In this document: in pieces, positions 31,517-40,314 of the stretch
Numbering within the stretch: the first letter of the stretch is position 1
Layout of the letters: each line of letters starts with the position of its first letter
Source: a virus
DNA length: 64,000 nucleotides
Strand: one strand, 5' to 3'
Virus record (IMG/VR): IMGVR_UViG_3300044644_001125
Span: 147,623 to 211,622 of that record
Program-made: the position numbers and the translations under genes
The notes under the pieces: model-generated
The model's input: only the letters and a program-made list of their open reading frames with translations
What the model was told of the DNA's origin: nothing
Databases searched by the model: none

Positions 31517-33745
31517 ATGTCTGGGATATTAAGTATATTAGCTGCTAGTGGTGGATATGCTCCTCCGTTTGGTAGTGGTGGGACAACAGTCCCAGACAAG
31601 CCAACCAACGTTGCTGCTACTGCTGGTGATTCTTCTGCTACTGTAACGTTCACAGCGCCAAACAACGGCGGTTCTGCTATTACTGGTTATACTGTGAAAG
31701 CCTTTACTGGTGGCGTTTATACTGGTATTTCTCAGTCTGGTGTTAGCACCACTATTACTGTTACTGGTCTAACTAACGGTACTGCTTATACATTCACTGT
31801 AAAAGCGACTAATGCTATTGGTACTGGTCTTGAATCTACTGCTAGTTCTTCAATTAGTCCTACAAATCAAACCTTCGTAGACGATGTATTCTCAACCTAT
31901 CTCTACACCGGCAACGGCTCAACGCAAACCATCACTAACGGTATTGACTTGGCTGGTAAAGGTGGATTGGTGTGGGGGAAATCCAGAAGCAACACGCGTG
32001 GAAATGAAATGTGGGATACGGCAAGAGGAGCTAACAAGTTACTTATTACTTACGCCACCGCTGCTGAAATCACATATACACAAGGTGTTACAGTATTTAA
32101 TAACAATGGATTTACGGTAGGAAGTGACACTGAAGTAAATGAAAATGGTACATCCTACGCCTCATGGACATTCCGCAAAGCCGCGAAGTTTTTTGATGTG
32201 GTGACTTATACGGGTGATGGTACTACCAATAAAGTTATAAATCATAATTTAGGTTCTGTTCCCGGAATGATAATTACTAAGCGAACAGACGGGACTGGTA
32301 ATTGGACGGTATGGCATCGAGCATATAGTAATGATACAAAATCTTATATGTATCTAAATCTTACTGACGCTTTGGCTTATGCTTCTGGTGCTACACCTAT
32401 AACTATTGATGCCTCATCATTCACTATTGGGACAAATCAAATTTTTGGCAACGGGAGTGGGTGGCAATACGTTGCCTACCTATACGCTCACGACACGTCA
32501 TCCACTGGGATTATTCAGTGTGGGTCGTTTACAACGGACGGTAGCGGTAATGCGACTGTGAATTTGGGTTGGGAGCCGCAGTTTTTTCTTACAAAATGCG
32601 CAACTAACCCTGGATTTGCTAAAAACTGGTCTATTTATGACACCATGCGGGGGTGGGTGGCACAACCTTCATCCGCTGGTAATTTTCAAGCTAATTTAGT
32701 CCCTAATACGACTGCGGCAGAAAGCACAGGAAACACATCACAACCAAAATCAACAGGTGTTAACATAGAAGAAGGTATTGCATCTCAAACTTTCATCTAT
32801 ATGGCAATCCGTCGCCCAAACAAGCCGCCTACAACGGGGACGCAGGTGTTTAGTCCTATTACGTCTAATGATGACAGCGTATTTTCATCAACTAACTTTC
32901 CCGTAGATTCAGTATTTGAAGCTAAACGCAGCGGAGATACCTATAACTCTACATGGTGGGACAGGTTGCGTGGAGCAGCAATGGCATTACATACATCATC
33001 TACTATGGCAGAGGCGAACTTCGGAGGAAGTGCCAAAATGTTCCAGAGCAATACCGGAGTTGGTCCATGTACTCTTTATGGTACAGGTATAAATGTAATC
33101 CAGTACGCTTTCAAACGCGCCCCCGGATTCTTTGATGAGGTTTGTTATACGGGGACTGGAGCAAGCAATGACCCTGGAAGGTTGCAAAACCATAATTTAA
33201 CGGTTGCACCAGAATTGATAATTACCAAAAAACGCAGTGCAGTTAGCGATTGGACTGTGACGGCTTACAATGCTTTAGGTTCAAATAAATGGTGTGCTTT
33301 AAATGACGTAAATACATATACACCTACGACACCTCCCCTTTGGATAGCAGAAGCACCCACGTCAACAGTATATAATGTAGGTGGCGCACTTGATTCTGCT
33401 AGTGCAACATTTGTTACTTACCTATTCGCCACACTCGCTGGCATATCTAAAGTAGGTTCTTACACTGGCAATGGTGGAACTCAGGCTATTCCTTGCGGAT
33501 TTACATCAGGTTCAAGATTCGTCATGATTAAGAGAACGGACTCTACAGGCGATTGGTTAATCGTTGACTCTGCTAGAGGTATTAATGCTAACCAAGATCC
33601 GTTGTTAAAATTGAATTCAACTGCTGCTGAAGTAACCACGGATGATTGGATTGATGCTGATACGTCTGGTTTTGTTGTTAACCAAACTTCAGCTGCAAAT
33701 GCTAACGTTTCTGGTGCTACTTACATTTTCTTAGCCGTGGCCTAG
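31517..33745 (+). CDS. FN3-containing receptor-binding or tail-tip protein
   Basis: 742 residues. Gly-rich start, then one fibronectin type III domain at about 25-115 (PDKPTNVAATAGDSSATVTF ... ITGYTVKA ... TAYTFTVKATNAIG). The remainder holds about four repeats of a domain with YTG.G.....I..G......ITKR..., W.V.D...G and FVVNQT or FTVGS, the type I know as DUF7483-like in tail proteins. Repeated domains of this sort usually sit at the host-contact end. GGGAG precedes ATG 31517. Confidence 0.75.
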   Translation: MSGILSILAASGGYAPPFGSGGTTVPDKPTNVAATAGDSSATVTFTAPNNGGSAITGYTVKAFTGGVYTGISQSGVSTTITVTGLTNGTAYTFTVKATNAIGTGLESTASSSISPTNQTFVDDVFSTYLYTGNGSTQTITNGIDLAGKGGLVWGKSRSNTRGNEMWDTARGANKLLITYATAAEITYTQGVTVFNNNGFTVGSDTEVNENGTSYASWTFRKAAKFFDVVTYTGDGTTNKVINHNLGSVPGMIITKRTDGTGNWTVWHRAYSNDTKSYMYLNLTDALAYASGATPITIDASSFTIGTNQIFGNGSGWQYVAYLYAHDTSSTGIIQCGSFTTDGSGNATVNLGWEPQFFLTKCATNPGFAKNWSIYDTMRGWVAQPSSAGNFQANLVPNTTAAESTGNTSQPKSTGVNIEEGIASQTFIYMAIRRPNKPPTTGTQVFSPITSNDDSVFSSTNFPVDSVFEAKRSGDTYNSTWWDRLRGAAMALHTSSTMAEANFGGSAKMFQSNTGVGPCTLYGTGINVIQYAFKRAPGFFDEVCYTGTGASNDPGRLQNHNLTVAPELIITKKRSAVSDWTVTAYNALGSNKWCALNDVNTYTPTTPPLWIAEAPTSTVYNVGGALDSASATFVTYLFATLAGISKVGSYTGNGGTQAIPCGFTSGSRFVMIKRTDSTGDWLIVDSARGINANQDPLLKLNSTAAEVTTDDWIDADTSGFVVNQTSAANANVSGATYIFLAVA

Positions 33746-33748
33746 TAT

Positions 33749-34495
33749 ATGACTATACCGTTTTTCTATATTTTAAGACATAACGTCACTAATATTAGAT
33801 ATGCCGGTATAAAGTTTGCAAAAGGTTGCAATCCAAGCGACCTTTTGCGGACTTACTTTACTTCGTCAGCTATAGTTAAACCAATGCTATTGGAAGATAG
33901 AACATGTTTTTCTATCGAACAGATTATCGAATTTGAAACCAAAGAACAGGCAATTGACTTCGAGGAAGCGTTTTTAACCGAGCGTCAAGCACATTTATCG
34001 CCAGAATGGTATAATCAATCGGCTGGTAGGGCAATAAACCCTGATAGAGTGGTTGAAACCTGTATGGAAAAATATGGGGTTGATAATTGGATGAAATCCG
34101 AAGAAGCAAAAAGTCAAAAACTGGGTTTTAAAGAGGGTAATACGCATGGATGTTTTCCTAGAAGTGATGAAACTAAGAAGAAAATGTCAGAAAGTTTTAC
34201 AGGTAGAGTTTATTCCGACGAGCATAACGAAAAACTTCGGCAGTCAAAGTTGGGCACGAAAGCGTCTGATGAAACTAAGCAGAAACTATCTGATATACGG
34301 AAAGGGAAACCTAGACCGGCGTCGTTTTCAGCAAAAATGTCCGAAAAGATGAAAGGAGAAAACAATCCAATGTTTGGTAAAGTAAGTCCGAATAAAGGAA
34401 AAACTCTTGAGAAATTCGAATGTGAGTGTTGTGGTGCGCATGTTTCTAAAGCAAATTACAATAAATGGCATGGCGAAAACTGTAAAAAGCAATAA
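33749..34495 (+). CDS. GIY-YIG-like endonuclease with NUMOD3 motifs
   Basis: 248 residues. An N-terminal FFYILRHNVTNIRYAGIKFA resembles a GIY-YIG catalytic start (YILR ... YAG). NUMOD3-like repeats follow (SDETKKKMSESFTGRVYSDE, then SDETKQKLSDIRKGKP, then ENNPMFGK) and a C-terminal Cys2-His-Cys-like element (CECCGAHVSKANYNKWHGEN). This is the layout of T4 Seg-type homing endonucleases. It begins three bases after the fibre gene without a ribosome-binding site I trust. Confidence 0.8.
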   Translation: MTIPFFYILRHNVTNIRYAGIKFAKGCNPSDLLRTYFTSSAIVKPMLLEDRTCFSIEQIIEFETKEQAIDFEEAFLTERQAHLSPEWYNQSAGRAINPDRVVETCMEKYGVDNWMKSEEAKSQKLGFKEGNTHGCFPRSDETKKKMSESFTGRVYSDEHNEKLRQSKLGTKASDETKQKLSDIRKGKPRPASFSAKMSEKMKGENNPMFGKVSPNKGKTLEKFECECCGAHVSKANYNKWHGENCKKQ

Positions 34496-34517
34496 GAAGT
34501 AAATCCAGTTTGAAACT

Positions 34518-34556
34518 AAAACCATCACTGTTTAACCGCAGTGGTGGTTTTTTATT
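34518..34556 (+). terminator. intrinsic terminator
   Basis: AAACCATCACT/AGTGGTGGTTT stem followed by TTTATT. Confidence 0.85.
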
Positions 34557-34559
34557 ACC

Positions 34560-34566
34560 CTAAATA
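34560..34566 (+). promoter_or_regulatory. late-promoter-like motif (CTAAATA)
   Basis: About 32 bases upstream of the sulfotransferase-like fragment. Confidence 0.5.
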
Positions 34567-34597
34567 ATACTTTAACCACTTACATTATGAGACCAAA

Positions 34598-34819
34598 ATG
34601 AACAAAACTCTTCACTTCTTATCTGGTATTCCTCGCAGTGGCTCTACGGTTCTTGCTGCTATTCTTAACCAAAACCCAGCAACTCATGTTTCTACCACTT
34701 CTGGTCTAGTACATGCATTAGACGGTCTAGCTAACACTTGGCATTCTGCTGGTTTACTTAATGAGAACGATCCTGATAGAACTCGGTATGGAAACCGAGT
34801 GACCCCTAGGGTCATCTAA
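34598..34819 (+). pseudogene. sulfotransferase-like N-terminal fragment, cut by the TnpB element
   Basis: The first 60 or so residues (LHFLSGIPRSGSTVLAAILN) contain the PAPS-binding loop PRSGSTVL of the sulfotransferase family. The frame then runs into the left end of the TnpB element and stops as TPRVI. A normal sulfotransferase is several times longer. A possible remnant of the rest lies at 36223, though that part shows no sulfotransferase motif. Confidence 0.7.
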
Positions 34820-36222
34820 TTGGCATGAGCGGCTACTGTCTTACCCGTTATTATACCGACCATGTTCACCAAGTCAACTTACATTTAACTAAATAGAGAT
34901 ATGAGCACATCTACTAAAATCACTGGATATAAAACGAAATGCCTGTTAAATCAGGTACAGATCGCTTTGTTCGATAAATCAGTAGATGGTTGTGTATTCG
35001 CATATAACGAATTTCTTGCATTGGTGAATGCCGAATATGCCATAACTGGTAAGATTTCTACCAAATGCTGTAGTGTTAAAGAATTAAGAAATAACAACCC
35101 GTGGTTAAAAGAACTATCTACTAGAGTAATAGATGGAGCTCGTCTCAATCTTATCGATGCATTTAGCCGGTTCTTTACGAAGCAAAATGACTTTCCTGTT
35201 TTTAAAAACCGGTATAGCAAGAAATCACTAAGACATGCCGGTGATTGTTATCTGTACATGAAAAATGGACGTATGTATGCAGTTATTCCAAAAATTGGTC
35301 ATGTAAAGCTATTAACTGATTTTTCGGATTCGCCTAATCAATTCGATTATACAACCGTTAGCGGTGTAACCCTTTCACAAGACAGTCTTGGAAACTTTTA
35401 TGCCTCATTTCATGCGAAATCAGTAACGGCTCATTTACCGAAGACCTATAAATCAGTTGGTATTGATCCAGGTCTTACTACTTTTGCGACCTTAAGTACT
35501 GGTAAAAAGATCAAGAATCCAAGATTTCGTGAAATAACTGAAGATCGTATGAAAACGCTTCAGCGTAAACTCGCAAAATGCACCAAGAACTCAAGAAGAT
35601 ATAACAAGTATAAGAAACAAATAGCTGCATTGCACCAGAAATCAGCAAATCAATTAAATGACTTCCATAAAAAGACATCAACTAAAATAACCAAAGGCTA
35701 CGACAACATCTATATTGAGGAAACTCAGACCAAAAACATGATGTCTCGTGGTAAAAAGAAAACAAAAAGCCCTAGACGCCTAGGGAAATCATTCGCTCAA
35801 GCCGGAATCAGTGCATTCCGTGAAATCTTGATAAGAAAGGCGGAGCTTGTTGGTAAACAAGTACATCTTGTACCAGCTCGCAATACAACAAAAACTTGTA
35901 GTAGTTGTGGTCATATCCACAACGATTTAACGCTTAAAGATCGGTCATGGTCTTGCCCCGTTTGTGGTGTTGAACATGACCGAGATATAAATGCTGCCCG
36001 AAACATTTTACGAATAGGGCAGCAACGGTTTACCGGAGGTGGACTTGTTGCACAGGGCAACATTACCGGGTTACCTAATCAAAAAAGGACGCAGCAAAGC
36101 GGGTTAAGTCCCGTTAGCAAAAGTACCAGTGCAACTACTAGCAGTACCAGTAGTCTACCTGTTATTTAAACGTCTATTCACGGTTTATCTCGTGAACCGA
36201 GGACACAAAGTCCGAAGTTTAC
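34781..36222 (+). mobile_element. IS200/IS605-type element carrying tnpB only (element 2)
   Basis: Left end: adjacent palindromes ACTCGGT/ACCGAGT (34781-34800) and GACCC/GGGTC (34801-34813). Right end: TTCACG/CGTGAA (36177-36196) just after tnpB, where the guide RNA end would form. No tnpA is present, so it would need a helper transposase. Boundaries are approximate. Confidence 0.7.
34901..36169 (+). CDS. tnpB: TnpB RNA-guided endonuclease (element 2)
   Basis: 422 residues, intact. RuvC I is VGIDPGLTTFATLS, RuvC II is IYIEETQTKNM, the zinc ribbon is CSSCGHIHN...CPVCG, and RuvC III is HDRDINAARNIL. It differs strongly from the copy at 24880. CTAAATA at 34889-34895 lies close to its start. The tail after the zinc region is Ser/Thr-rich. 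Confidence 0.93.
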   Translation: MSTSTKITGYKTKCLLNQVQIALFDKSVDGCVFAYNEFLALVNAEYAITGKISTKCCSVKELRNNNPWLKELSTRVIDGARLNLIDAFSRFFTKQNDFPVFKNRYSKKSLRHAGDCYLYMKNGRMYAVIPKIGHVKLLTDFSDSPNQFDYTTVSGVTLSQDSLGNFYASFHAKSVTAHLPKTYKSVGIDPGLTTFATLSTGKKIKNPRFREITEDRMKTLQRKLAKCTKNSRRYNKYKKQIAALHQKSANQLNDFHKKTSTKITKGYDNIYIEETQTKNMMSRGKKKTKSPRRLGKSFAQAGISAFREILIRKAELVGKQVHLVPARNTTKTCSSCGHIHNDLTLKDRSWSCPVCGVEHDRDINAARNILRIGQQRFTGGGLVAQGNITGLPNQKRTQQSGLSPVSKSTSATTSSTSSLPVI

Positions 36223-36390
36223 ATGGATGCCGCGAAATACCGAGAGAGGTCTTATCGATTCACTGAAGGCCGATTTGCGGATACCAATGCGTTGTTTGAA
36301 AACCCATCTAACGTAAATATCACAATACCAGCAGGATTAACAGTAGACGAAGAGATCGAACTAATCCTAGCAGACCTTGATTTAGACTAA
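36223..36390 (+). pseudogene. C-terminal gene remnant after the TnpB element
   Basis: An open frame with no good start, MDAAKYRERSYRFTEGRFAD..., ends EEIELILADLDLD. It could be the 3' part of the gene interrupted by element 2, in a different frame from the fragment at 34598, or an unrelated small gene. Function not recognised. Confidence 0.4.
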
Positions 36391-36394
36391 ATAC
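36387..36394 (+). promoter_or_regulatory. late-promoter-like motif (CTAAATAC)
   Basis: Overlaps the stop of the remnant; 22 bases before ATG 36416. Confidence 0.6.
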
Positions 36395-36415
36395 CCAAAC
36401 AATTGAGGATTATCG

Positions 36416-36643
36416 ATGGACACCATACAACTAGACGTACCACTTTTTATTAGACTACTTGAACTCGCAAGAGAAGACGTTAAGCAGGATGCTGACTTGC
36501 ATGACGTTGCGGAAATTGTAACAAAACTATCCCAGCGCGGTACTGTTACAATGGCTAATTACAACGAGATTGTTAAATTCATGCAGGAACAAGGAAAAGA
36601 AGACGAATTAGATACGGTTAAACGTTTAGGTGGTATTGGCTAA
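36416..36643 (+). CDS. small virion-region protein of unknown function
   Basis: 75 residues, helical (MDTIQLDVPLFIRLLELARE), with a Gly-ending tail. GAGG precedes the start. Overlaps the next gene by one base (TAATG). Confidence 0.62.
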   Translation: MDTIQLDVPLFIRLLELAREDVKQDADLHDVAEIVTKLSQRGTVTMANYNEIVKFMQEQGKEDELDTVKRLGGIG

Positions 36644-37056
36644 TGCAAACAATTAATATGGGTTCTACACCCAACGACAGAACAGGTGATAGCTTGTATA
36701 CTGCATTTAACAAGGTAAATGATAACTTTGTTGAGTTATATGGATTATCTAATATTAATAAGCCAGTCAGGGAAGTAACTGATAGCAGCGGTGAACAAAC
36801 CATTGATATGCTTGTGGATGGTATTGTAAAAATAGCAGCTTATCGTGATACTATTCTATCTTTTACTAATATCGTACCAGGAAGAGAAATTGTGGTTATC
36901 ATTACCGCCAATGGTGATGTGAATGTATCGTATGGAACTGATGTTATATCAACCGATGGTGCAACTTCGACATTAATCATCGATGGAAATACTGCTATTT
37001 TAAAGTATTATTCTACTGGTGTGTCACAAGCCGCTATCTTCTTACAAAGAAACTAA
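36643..37056 (+). CDS. small tail-fibre-like protein
   Basis: 137 residues. The start TINMGSTPNDRTGDSLYTAF followed by NKVNDNFVELY is an N-terminal module seen in fibre and baseplate proteins of large phages. The remainder is beta-rich. Probably a virion component. Confidence 0.7.
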   Translation: MQTINMGSTPNDRTGDSLYTAFNKVNDNFVELYGLSNINKPVREVTDSSGEQTIDMLVDGIVKIAAYRDTILSFTNIVPGREIVVIITANGDVNVSYGTDVISTDGATSTLIIDGNTAILKYYSTGVSQAAIFLQRN

Positions 37057-37059
37057 AAA

Positions 37060-37818
37060 ATGAAAAAACTACTTTTGCTGTTGTTACCAGTTGTTGCGTT
37101 GGCTAACCCAATTGATGAGAAGTGTCCACAGTTTGTGTCTAACGGTGCACCAGTAAGTAATAGAGCAAATACGCTATATCTTTGTAAGCAAAACTACGCA
37201 ATCAATTATAGAACAGATACTAAAACAGCAGAATATGTCGTTGAACATCCTACCATTGCATCGATAAAAGGACCTGCTAAAAGACAAGATAACTTCCATC
37301 CTGATACATCGTTACCCAAGCAGTATCAAAGTACAATGGCTGATTACAATGCCACTGGATATGATAGAGGTCATTTAGCACCTGCGGGTGATAATACAAC
37401 TAATGCTAGTATAATGAGTGAAAGTTTCGCATTATCTAACATGGTACCGCAAAACCCAAGTAATAATCGTATTATATGGAATAACTTAGAAACTAAGATT
37501 CGTAACTTGGTATTAACTGGTCATGAGGTTTATGTTTCCAGTGGTACATATTATCAACCTGGGTATAAAACTGTTGGTGTTGATAAAGTTGGAGTACCCG
37601 ATTTCTTATGGAAGGTTGTTTATGATAAAACAAGTAATCGAGTAATTGCATTTTTAATACCAAATATCGCATTGAACGTAAAGGATTTACCAAAGTTTGT
37701 TATCCCAGTCACTGAACTTGAAAACTTGATTGGTATTAACTTCTTGCCTTTGCTACCAAATGCTACTAATATAGAATCTGTCACTAGTTCTTTTAAGGAC
37801 TGGCCAGTATTCAACTGA
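37060..37818 (+). CDS. secreted DNA/RNA nonspecific endonuclease (NUC1/NucA type)
   Basis: 252 residues with a signal peptide MKKLLLLLLPVVALA. The catalytic DRGH is at 102-105 (YDRGHLAPAGD), with the metal-binding Asn in NMVPQNPSNNRIIWNNLE. These enzymes degrade DNA and RNA outside the cytoplasm. It lies among virion genes, which suggests late expression and release with progeny, or a role against extracellular DNA. Confidence 0.9.
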   Translation: MKKLLLLLLPVVALANPIDEKCPQFVSNGAPVSNRANTLYLCKQNYAINYRTDTKTAEYVVEHPTIASIKGPAKRQDNFHPDTSLPKQYQSTMADYNATGYDRGHLAPAGDNTTNASIMSESFALSNMVPQNPSNNRIIWNNLETKIRNLVLTGHEVYVSSGTYYQPGYKTVGVDKVGVPDFLWKVVYDKTSNRVIAFLIPNIALNVKDLPKFVIPVTELENLIGINFLPLLPNATNIESVTSSFKDWPVFN

Positions 37819-37866
37819 TCACCGACTACCTTAGAATCGTGAGTTTTTTTGCGATAGGTGAAGGTC

Positions 37867-37926
37867 TGCCGCTAACCTGAATGCAACGGAGTCGTGCCCC
37901 TAGTATTCGAATAGCGGCATTTTTTT
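37867..37926 (+). terminator. terminator with an unusually long, structured loop
   Basis: TGCCGCTA/TAGCGGCA stem enclosing 37 bases, followed by TTTTTTT. The loop contains ATTCGAAT and looks slightly tRNA-like, but is too short for a tRNA. Confidence 0.7.
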
Positions 37927-37938
37927 AATTAAATCAAG

Positions 37939-37947
37939 CTAAATACT
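37939..37947 (+). promoter_or_regulatory. late-promoter-like motif (CTAAATACT)
   Basis: Only three bases before ATG 37951, so either the message is near-leaderless or the motif serves another purpose. Confidence 0.5.
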
Positions 37948-37950
37948 ATT

Positions 37951-38220
37951 ATGAAACCGCAAACACGATCCATCTTACAAGAGTTGAACGATATTGCAGA
38001 TGTACGCAATACCGAATCACTAATTGAAAGCAGAGCAATGAATGTAATAACTTCAGCAATCAACTTGCTTGAAAGTATTCATAAACATTACGATGCTGAA
38101 ACTGCTGGCGAGTTGGAACGTAGACTGGTTAATTCTATTAAGGGTTCAGACCCGTCCAAATTCACGCGTGGAATTCGTAAGATTTCTGAAGCGAGAAAAA
38201 CCAAACGAAAATTGGTCTAG
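37951..38220 (+). CDS. probable head-associated protein
   Basis: 89 residues, highly charged and helical (MKPQTRSILQELNDIADVRN), ending in a basic tail KISEARKTKRKLV. Size and composition fit a prohead-core component, but there is no decisive motif. Confidence 0.55.
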   Translation: MKPQTRSILQELNDIADVRNTESLIESRAMNVITSAINLLESIHKHYDAETAGELERRLVNSIKGSDPSKFTRGIRKISEARKTKRKLV

Positions 38221-38244
38221 TAAGCCAATTCCCTCGAAATCAAC

Positions 38245-38253
38245 CTAAATACT
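38245..38253 (+). promoter_or_regulatory. late-promoter-like motif (CTAAATACT)
   Basis: 45 bases before the abundant structural gene at 38298, followed by the small hairpin GGTTC/GAACC in the leader. Confidence 0.65.
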
Positions 38254-38297
38254 AATGCCGGTTCCTGAGCGGAACCTTATGATAAGGAGAAATAATC

Positions 38298-38717
38298 ATG
38301 GCTAGCCAAACAAGAGTAAACGGTCTCGCAGGAGACGTAGGTGTATTAAACGGTGCAACTGGTGCTATCATCGGTGCAAGTACAAAATTCTACAACATCG
38401 TTGTAAAAAATGTTGGTGGTACACCAATCAATTTACAACCATTGGATGATGCTCCAAACGAAGCATTTGAAAAAATCATGCGCGTTATGCCAAGTGGTAT
38501 TTTAGCATTCTACGCACCAGCGGACACATCTGGTGTTATCAGCGTAGTTGTTGATGGTCACGCTGCACCTGTAGCTACTACTGGTGATGCAACTAAACCA
38601 GGCTTACAAGAAATCATTCGTGCATTAGGTACAACTGTTGGTGCATCTGATGGTTTATCTGGTGTTGACGTATCTGGTACTACTGTAACTTTAGGTACTG
38701 CATTCACTGTAGCTTAA
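38298..38717 (+). CDS. probable abundant virion protein
   Basis: 139 residues, beta-rich and Gly/Thr-rich, few charges. Strong AAGGAGA site, a late motif and its own terminator indicate high late expression. A head decoration protein is possible; no family is recognised. Confidence 0.62.
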   Translation: MASQTRVNGLAGDVGVLNGATGAIIGASTKFYNIVVKNVGGTPINLQPLDDAPNEAFEKIMRVMPSGILAFYAPADTSGVISVVVDGHAAPVATTGDATKPGLQEIIRALGTTVGASDGLSGVDVSGTTVTLGTAFTVA

Positions 38718-38760
38718 TCATTTTTCGGAATTCCTCACCTTTGGGGGCCAGGGATGGGTT

Positions 38761-38789
38761 AAAAAGGGCGGTTTTACCGCCCTTTTTTT
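38761..38789 (+). terminator. intrinsic terminator
   Basis: GGGCGGT/ACCGCCC stem between A- and T-runs. Confidence 0.9.
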
Positions 38790-38795
38790 CGTCCT

Positions 38796-38804
38796 CTAAA
38801 TACT
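38796..38804 (+). promoter_or_regulatory. late-promoter-like motif (CTAAATACT)
   Basis: Two bases before ATG 38807, again too close for a leader. Confidence 0.5.
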
Positions 38805-38806
38805 AA

Positions 38807-39202
38807 ATGGAAACTTATCAAGTAATAACTACCGTTGATATTACCGTGTACTCATCGGATGAGTATGAAATCTCACAGCTATCAAAAAACCAAAGAGCTA
38901 ACTTCAATAGTCTAACACAAGCTATTGGATTGAGAAGCAACTTAGAATGGGATTCTTTACCCGTAAAATACACTGGAAGTTTACCAGACCCAATCGAAGG
39001 CAAGGCAAATCACTGGATTTGGGAGTTCACAACCGAACGAGATCAAGTCTTTTTAAAGGATGACAACCCAGTTGGGCATCTTATTGATGACATCAATGGG
39101 GTTCCAATCATAGCAAATTTAACCAATACAGTCGATATTTACCCTGCTGCGTTTTGCACTCTAGGAAGGCAATGTAACGTCTGGTTAGCCAAAATCGGCT
39201 AA
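38807..39202 (+). CDS. protein of unknown function in the virion region
   Basis: 131 residues with a beta-type start (TYQVITTVDITVYSSDEYEI) and Trp-containing middle (ANHWIWEFTTERDQV). Not recognised. Confidence 0.62.
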   Translation: METYQVITTVDITVYSSDEYEISQLSKNQRANFNSLTQAIGLRSNLEWDSLPVKYTGSLPDPIEGKANHWIWEFTTERDQVFLKDDNPVGHLIDDINGVPIIANLTNTVDIYPAAFCTLGRQCNVWLAKIG

Positions 39203-39207
39203 ATACT
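39199..39207 (+). promoter_or_regulatory. late-promoter-like motif (CTAAATACT)
   Basis: Overlaps the preceding stop; four bases before ATG 39211. Confidence 0.5.
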
Positions 39208-39210
39208 AGT

Positions 39211-39561
39211 ATGAGACTACAAACATGGAAGGTACTGTTGAGCTTAACATTGGGCGCGATATCTGGTATTATCGGAGTCTCTGTTTGGGCATTAGAAACA
39301 AATAATTATGACCTAACCAGACTAGGATTACTTATTCTATTCGCCATATGTGTATTAGGATCGGGTTGGATAATACTAACACTTGCTACCGTATTTAAAA
39401 CAATTGAACATACTCTTCTATCAGTCGATGAAATTAAAGAAGGTTTACTTGAGGCACAGCAACTACTTCGTGAATATGAAGAAGCATCATGCGCCTGTCA
39501 TGGAGACCTCCTTGATGACGGCGACACAATTGAAGAATTTTTGTCTAACGACAACCGCTAA
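39211..39561 (+). CDS. membrane protein of unknown function
   Basis: 116 residues with two membrane segments (about 8-27 and 37-60) and an acidic soluble C-terminus. It precedes an XhlA-like gene, so a lysis role is possible. Confidence 0.6.
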   Translation: MRLQTWKVLLSLTLGAISGIIGVSVWALETNNYDLTRLGLLILFAICVLGSGWIILTLATVFKTIEHTLLSVDEIKEGLLEAQQLLREYEEASCACHGDLLDDGDTIEEFLSNDNR

Positions 39562-39583
39562 CGTTATTTTAGGAGATAATACG

Positions 39584-39829
39584 ATGGCATCTGCACCACG
39601 AACAACACAATTAGAAAGAGAAAGTTTAGAAGCACATGTTGATTTGTGCGCGATCCGGTACGAACAACTCGATACTAGATTAACTAACTTAGAAACCAAG
39701 GTTGATAATGTTCATGAGGACATTCTTAATGGTCAGAAAAGTTTAGTTAAAGTTATCGTGGGAACTGCAGGTACCGTTATCACTGGAATTATCTCAATCG
39801 TAATTGCGTTATTAACAAAAACTAACTAA
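39584..39829 (+). CDS. XhlA/holin-accessory-like membrane protein
   Basis: 81 residues from MASAPRTTQLERESLEAHVD. A coiled-coil N-terminus (YEQLDTRLTNLETKVDNVHE) is followed by one membrane helix (VIVGTAGTVITGIISIVIAL) at the C-terminus, the XhlA-type layout. Start 39584 is fixed by AGGAGATAATACG. Confidence 0.68.
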   Translation: MASAPRTTQLERESLEAHVDLCAIRYEQLDTRLTNLETKVDNVHEDILNGQKSLVKVIVGTAGTVITGIISIVIALLTKTN

Positions 39830-39839
39830 GGTTGTTATC

Positions 39840-40283
39840 ATGGCGTCACTATCTAAAAGATTAACAAACGTCATCAATGCAACACATAAGAAATTAATCG
39901 AGAATAATCGCATATTACCAGTAGAAGTACCTGAAGGAATTCTAGTCGGAAACGTACTGATAGTATGCGATAATTCGGTTAAACATTTAATTCAAAGCAA
40001 CGAATTTGTCTACCGAGATATTCACCTAAACAACGCCACTATTGCAATGGCTAATCTACTAGCCACAAATGCACCAAAATTCAAGATAACCGAAATATAC
40101 GAAGCCGACCGAGAATACTCCCGTTGGTTTATGGATAGTCAACTACTTAAAACTCGATACCACCAAGCAGAAGCCGCATTAGAATTTCAAACAGCAGAGA
40201 TATTCCTAGCAAGGTATACCGAAAGCATTGATAAAGCACTGTCTGCTAAGAAAAGAGTTAACCTCCTAATTAGAAACAGCTAA
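39840..40283 (+). CDS. protein of unknown function
   Basis: 147 residues, mainly helical (LLATNAPKFKITEIYEADRE). Not recognised. The stop overlaps a late motif. Confidence 0.6.
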   Translation: MASLSKRLTNVINATHKKLIENNRILPVEVPEGILVGNVLIVCDNSVKHLIQSNEFVYRDIHLNNATIAMANLLATNAPKFKITEIYEADREYSRWFMDSQLLKTRYHQAEAALEFQTAEIFLARYTESIDKALSAKKRVNLLIRNS

Positions 40284-40287
40284 ATAC
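40280..40287 (+). promoter_or_regulatory. late-promoter-like motif (CTAAATAC)
   Basis: 28 bases before ATG 40315, a good late-promoter distance. Confidence 0.62.
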
Positions 40288-40314
40288 GTTATCTATCTTT
40301 AGGAACCCAAAAAA

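Noticed and set aside
31485-31532. 15-codon frame MNKTKIKGRILCLGY before the FN3 gene
   Set aside because: It overlaps the real ribosome-binding site and is too short to support without transcript or peptide data.
37867-37919. tRNA suggested by ATTCGAAT and a seven-base stem
   Set aside because: Only 37 bases lie between the stem halves, too few for a tRNA; a T-run after it fits a terminator.
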